Assembly (NCBI GenBank): GCA_947626145.1
Contig: CANQRB010000008.1
Coordinates: 61,014-125,013 of the forward strand
Direction: 5' to 3'
Source of the DNA: an uncultured Clostridia bacterium
Lineage (GTDB): Bacteria; Bacillota; Clostridia; UMGS1883
Length of the DNA stretch: 64,000 bases
Under the pieces are notes generated by a model. It saw nothing but the letters and a program-made list of their open reading frames with translations. It did not search any database and was not told the DNA's origin. The translations under genes were made by a program, and so were the position numbers. Shown in pieces: positions 61,231 through 64,000 of the stretch. How positions within the stretch are numbered: the stretch's first letter is position 1; every line of letters begins with the position of its first letter.

Positions 61231-62163
61231 ATGTCCAGGATATATCAAAAAATAACTGACCTTATCGGCAAAACTCCCCTTTTGGAGCTGGTCAACTATG
61301 AAAGGGCCAACGGCCTTGAGGCGAAAATAATAGCCAAGCTGGAGTACTTCAACCCCGCGGGCAGCGTGAAGGACCGCATCGCCAAGGCCATGGTTGACGA
61401 TGCCGAAGCAAGCGGCAGGCTCAAGCCCGGCTCGGTGATAATCGAGCCAACCTCCGGCAACACCGGTATCGGCCTGTCCTCCGTTGCCACCGCCCGGGGC
61501 TACCGTATAATCATCACCATGCCCGAAACCATGAGCGTCGAGCGGCGCAACCTGATGAAGGCCTACGGGGCCGAGCTGGTGCTCACCGAGGGCTCCAAGG
61601 GCATGAAGGGCGCCATAGCCAAGGCCGAGGAGCTGGCGGCGGAGATCCCCAACAGCTTCATTCCCAGCCAGTTCTCCAACCCCGCCAATCCTGCCTGCCA
61701 CAAGGCCACCACGGGTCCGGAGATCTGGGAGGATACCGACGGTCAGGTTGATATTTTCGTGGCCGGCGTGGGTACCGGCGGCACTCTCTCCGGCGTGGGC
61801 GAGTTCCTGAAGTCCAAGAACCCCGACATAAAGGTAGTCGCCGTGGAACCCGCCTCATCTCCCGTCCTCTCCGAGGGCCGGAGCGGTTCCCACAAAATTC
61901 AGGGCATAGGCGCGGGCTTCGTTCCCGACACTCTGAACACCGAAATATATGACGAGATAATCAAGGTGGAGAATGACGACGCTTTTGCCGTTGGCAAGGC
62001 CATCGGCCGGGCCGAGGGCGTTCTGGTGGGTATTTCCTCCGGAGCGGCCGTCTGGGCGGCGACTCAGCTTGCCAAGCGTCCCGAAAACAAGGGCAAAAAC
62101 ATCGTAGTCATACTGCCTGACACCGGCGAGCGCTACTTGTCCACCCCCATGTTTGCAGATTAA
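61231..62163 (+). CDS. cysK: Cysteine synthase (O-acetylserine sulfhydrylase)
   Basis: 310 residues from ATG 61231 (GAAGGAA upstream). The PLP lysine is Lys47 in NPAGSVKDR, with the substrate loop PTSGNTGIG, the phosphate loop [10 protein letters not shown] and [11 protein letters not shown] at the end. It makes cysteine from O-acetylserine and sulfide. It is co-transcribed with metY. No terminator is evident in the 160 bp after it. Confidence 0.96.
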   Translation: MSRIYQKITDLIGKTPLLELVNYERANGLEAKIIAKLEYFNPAGSVKDRIAKAMVDDAEASGRLKPGSVIIEPTSGNTGIGLSSVATARGYRIIITMPETMSVERRNLMKAYGAELVLTEGSKGMKGAIAKAEELAAEIPNSFIPSQFSNPANPACHKATTGPEIWEDTDGQVDIFVAGVGTGGTLSGVGEFLKSKNPDIKVVAVEPASSPVLSEGRSGSHKIQGIGAGFVPDTLNTEIYDEIIKVENDDAFAVGKAIGRAEGVLVGISSGAAVWAATQLAKRPENKGKNIVVILPDTGERYLSTPMFAD

Positions 62164-62241
62164 CAACCATACTAATAGCTTTTAAATAGGGCTTAGTATA
62201 AAACCCGCCCCGATCACGGCAAAAATATGTAAAATTTGCTA

Positions 62242-62270
62242 TTGAAAATTGTAATATATTGTGGTATAAT
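62242..62270 (+). promoter_or_regulatory. Sigma-A promoter for the PurF-like gene
   Basis: TTGAAA (62242-62247), 17-bp spacer, TATAAT (62265-62270). The -10 box overlaps the left arm of a perfect inverted repeat. Confidence 0.85.
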
Positions 62271-62299
62271 TACCCTGTGACGGTCGTCACAGGGTAATT
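62268..62299 (+). promoter_or_regulatory. Perfect 14-bp inverted repeat over the -10 box (candidate operator)
   Basis: AATTACCCTGTGAC and GTCACAGGGTAATT are exact complements separated by 4 nt, covering the -10 box and the first transcribed bases. No T-run follows, so it is not a terminator for cysK. The position suits a repressor site or a 5-prime stabilising hairpin. It is not like the PurR box. Confidence 0.6.
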
Positions 62300-62323
62300 G
62301 AATTTTGCAAAGGGGTAATGATT

Positions 62324-63736
62324 ATGGGCGGTTTCTTTGGCGCGGCATCGAAAAACGACTGTGTGTTTGACTTATTCTACGGCATTGATTATCATTCCCA
62401 TCTCGGCACCAGAAGGGCGGGCATGGCGGTCTACAGCCCCGAGGACGGCTTCGACAAGGCCATCCATAACATCGAAAACGCCCCCTTCCGCACCAAGTTC
62501 GAGGAGGAGTCCCGGCATATGCGGGGCACTCTCGGCATCGGCTGTATTTCCGACTTTGAGGCCCAGCCCATACTTGTCCGTTCGCACCACGGCACCTTTG
62601 CGGTGGCGACCGTAGGCAAGATAAACAACTCCGAGGAAATAACGCGCAACATCATTGACAAAAACGCCCACTTCTTTGAAATGCAGAACGGCGAAATAAA
62701 TCAGACCGAGCTTGTGGCCGCGATAATCAACCAAAAGGAAAATTTTATTGACGGCATAAAGTATGCGCAGGAGATAATCGACGGCAGCATGAGCATCCTC
62801 ATCCTCACCTCACGGGGGGTATACGCCGCCCGTGACCGGCTGGGCCGGACGCCTATATCCATCGGCAAAAAGGAGGACGGCTACTGCGCCAGCTTTGAAA
62901 GCTTCGCCTATCTCAATCTGGGCTACACCCCGGTCAGGGAGCTTGGCCCCGGCGAGATCGCCGTTATCGACGCCGAAAGCGAGCGCACCCTTGTGGCTCC
63001 CGGCGACAAAATGAGGATATGCACCTTCCTTTGGGTGTATTACGGCTATCCCTCCTCCTCTTATGAGGGCACCACCGTGGAGGAAATGCGCTACAACTGC
63101 GGCAAGTATCTGGCCCGAAGGGACGAGGGCAAGATCGACCCCGACCTGGTGGCGGGCATACCCGACTCGGGCACGGCCCACGCCATAGGCTACGCCAACG
63201 AGTCCGGCGTGAAGTTCTCCCGCCCATTTGTGAAGTACACCCCAACCTGGCCCCGATCCTTCATGCCAACTCATCAAAGCAGGCGCGACCTGATAGCCAA
63301 GATGAAGCTCATACCCATACACGACCTGATCGACGGCAAAAAGCTGCTGATGATAGACGACTCTATCGTCCGCGGCACCCAGCTGAGGGAAACCACCGAG
63401 TTCCTGTACAACAGCGGAGCCAGCGAGGTACACATCCGCACCGGCTGCCCTCCCCTGCTCTTCGGCTGCAAATACCTTAATTTTTCCCGCTCCACCTCCG
63501 AAATGGAGCTCATAGGCCGCCGGGCGGTGACCGCCTTGGAGGGACAGGATCCCGACCGGGCCACTCTGGAGGAATACGCCGACCCCAACACCGACAAGTA
63601 CCGGGCCATGGTGGACTGGATATGCGAAAAGCTCCACTTCACCACCCTGCGCTATCACCGGCTGGACGACATGATAAAATCCGTTGGCATCGACCCTGAC
63701 AAGTTATGCACCTATTGCTGGAACGGCAGGGAATAA
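62324..63736 (+). CDS. Amidophosphoribosyltransferase-like protein lacking the N-terminal catalytic cysteine
   Basis: 470 residues from ATG 62324 (AAAGGGG 8 nt upstream). It has the PurF plan: an N-terminal Ntn glutaminase-like domain (DYHSHLGTRRAGMAVY, ARDRLGRTPISIG) and a phosphoribosyltransferase domain with the intact PRPP loop LLMIDDSIVRGTQ (341-353). PurF needs Cys as residue 1 after Met removal; here the start is MGGFFGA, so glutamine hydrolysis should be lost. The tail keeps a C-x-x-C (CTYCWNG). It could use free ammonia, act on another PRPP reaction or be regulatory. It is alone, not in a pur operon, with its own palindromic promoter. Confidence 0.88.
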   Translation: MGGFFGAASKNDCVFDLFYGIDYHSHLGTRRAGMAVYSPEDGFDKAIHNIENAPFRTKFEEESRHMRGTLGIGCISDFEAQPILVRSHHGTFAVATVGKINNSEEITRNIIDKNAHFFEMQNGEINQTELVAAIINQKENFIDGIKYAQEIIDGSMSILILTSRGVYAARDRLGRTPISIGKKEDGYCASFESFAYLNLGYTPVRELGPGEIAVIDAESERTLVAPGDKMRICTFLWVYYGYPSSSYEGTTVEEMRYNCGKYLARRDEGKIDPDLVAGIPDSGTAHAIGYANESGVKFSRPFVKYTPTWPRSFMPTHQSRRDLIAKMKLIPIHDLIDGKKLLMIDDSIVRGTQLRETTEFLYNSGASEVHIRTGCPPLLFGCKYLNFSRSTSEMELIGRRAVTALEGQDPDRATLEEYADPNTDKYRAMVDWICEKLHFTTLRYHRLDDMIKSVGIDPDKLCTYCWNGRE

Positions 63737-63832
63737 TTATGCTAATCCTAAATTAAAATCATAAATATATGAGTTTTGGCTTTGTCATTGTTACCAAGGT
63801 CTGTAACTGGCACACTATTAAGGGGCAAAAAG

Positions 63833-64000
63833 TCAAGCAAGTGCAACATAAATTTCAGCGGGTGATTTCCAGTTAAGGCACTTACGGGGGCGGTTATTTA
63901 TTAAATCAACCACCACATCAAGTTGCGCCTGCGTTAATTGACGAAAATCATAGCCCTTAGGGAAGAAAAACCTCAGAATATCGTTTGTGTTTTCATTCGT
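63833..64000 (-). CDS. IS30-family transposase, C-terminal fragment cut by the window edge
   Basis: The last 55 residues of an open frame enter from the right edge and stop at 63833. The pattern NENTNDILRFFFPKGYDF, then QLDVVVDLINNRPRKCLNWK and SPAEIYV is the C-terminal end of IS30-family DDE transposases. The rest of the element lies outside. Its inverted-repeat end should fall between about 63740 and 63830 but I could not define it. Confidence 0.88.
   Translation of the reverse strand, partial: TNENTNDILRFFFPKGYDFRQLTQAQLDVVVDLINNRPRKCLNWKSPAEIYVALA

Noticed and set aside
62268..62299. Terminator of cysK
   Set aside because: No T-run follows the hairpin and it overlaps a strong promoter -10 box, so a regulatory palindrome is more likely.
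1..64000. tRNA, rRNA or prophage genes
   Set aside because: No cloverleaf-like, rRNA-like or phage structural sequences were recognised; apart from the IS30 fragment and the MITE-like element the window shows no mobile genes.

Overview
The window looks like chromosome of an anaerobic, endospore-forming member of the Clostridia with moderately high GC content. The evidence is a sigma-G gene, an alpha/beta-type small acid-soluble spore protein, a cwlD-pdaB spore-cortex pair, ricT and a ymxH-type gene, together with hydF ([FeFe]-hydrogenase maturation). Gene order such as yybS-gdpP-rplI-dnaB and tilS-hpt-ftsH is typical of Firmicutes. No rRNA, tRNA or CRISPR array was recognised.

Left end (1-16.7 kb, minus strand): one probable long operon, transcribed leftwards from a structured leader near 16.5-16.7 kb. 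It runs parA, a frameshifted parB, a Gp49/HigB-like toxin-type gene, a TadZ/CpaE-like gene with a degraded P-loop, a membrane-anchored exported protein, a class-D-like sortase, an exported transglutaminase-like protein and a giant surface adhesin that leaves the window. The adhesin shows 3481 residues: a signal peptide, a Cys-Gln thioester (TQXA) domain and 34 complete prealbumin-like/Cna_B repeats plus part of a 35th. Twenty-four of these form eight copies of a three-domain, about 804-bp super-repeat. A ParA/ParB/TadZ positioning set together with sortase, transglutaminase, thioester and isopeptide chemistry in one operon is the most unusual system here.

16.9-22.5 kb: a small HPr-sized protein, a secreted transglutaminase with five Big2 domains, and a three-gene plus-strand operon (ComEC-like metallo-beta-lactamase lipoprotein, VTC polyphosphate polymerase, DUF4956 membrane protein).

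22.5-32.8 kb (minus): an eight-gene housekeeping operon from one sigma-A promoter: divergent AMP-ligase, yybS, gdpP, rplI, dnaB, tilS, hpt, ftsH. 32.8-40.2 kb (plus): ymxH-like, DUF6273 protein and hydF; then cdaA, cdaR and an orphan adenine methyltransferase with an N-terminal helix-turn-helix. 40.1-42.5 kb (minus): cysteine desulfurase with a DUF3343 partner, a SASP gene with a sigma-G-type promoter, and a two-OB-fold SSB-like protein. 42.6-44.1 kb (plus): cwlD-pdaB.

44.1-48.7 kb: a small terminal-inverted-repeat element followed by three tandem paralogous exported proteins of unknown function that end in a shared Asp-Ala-Cys-Cys-Gly motif. 48.8-56.4 kb (minus): a seven-gene operon (HAD phosphatase, 2-hydroxyacid dehydrogenase, ricT, holB, aroK, DUF5693, murJ). 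56.5-63.7 kb (plus): a NAGPA-type exported protein, sigG with its own sigma-G-type promoter, metY-cysK, and a PurF homologue lacking the catalytic N-terminal cysteine. The right edge cuts an IS30-family transposase.
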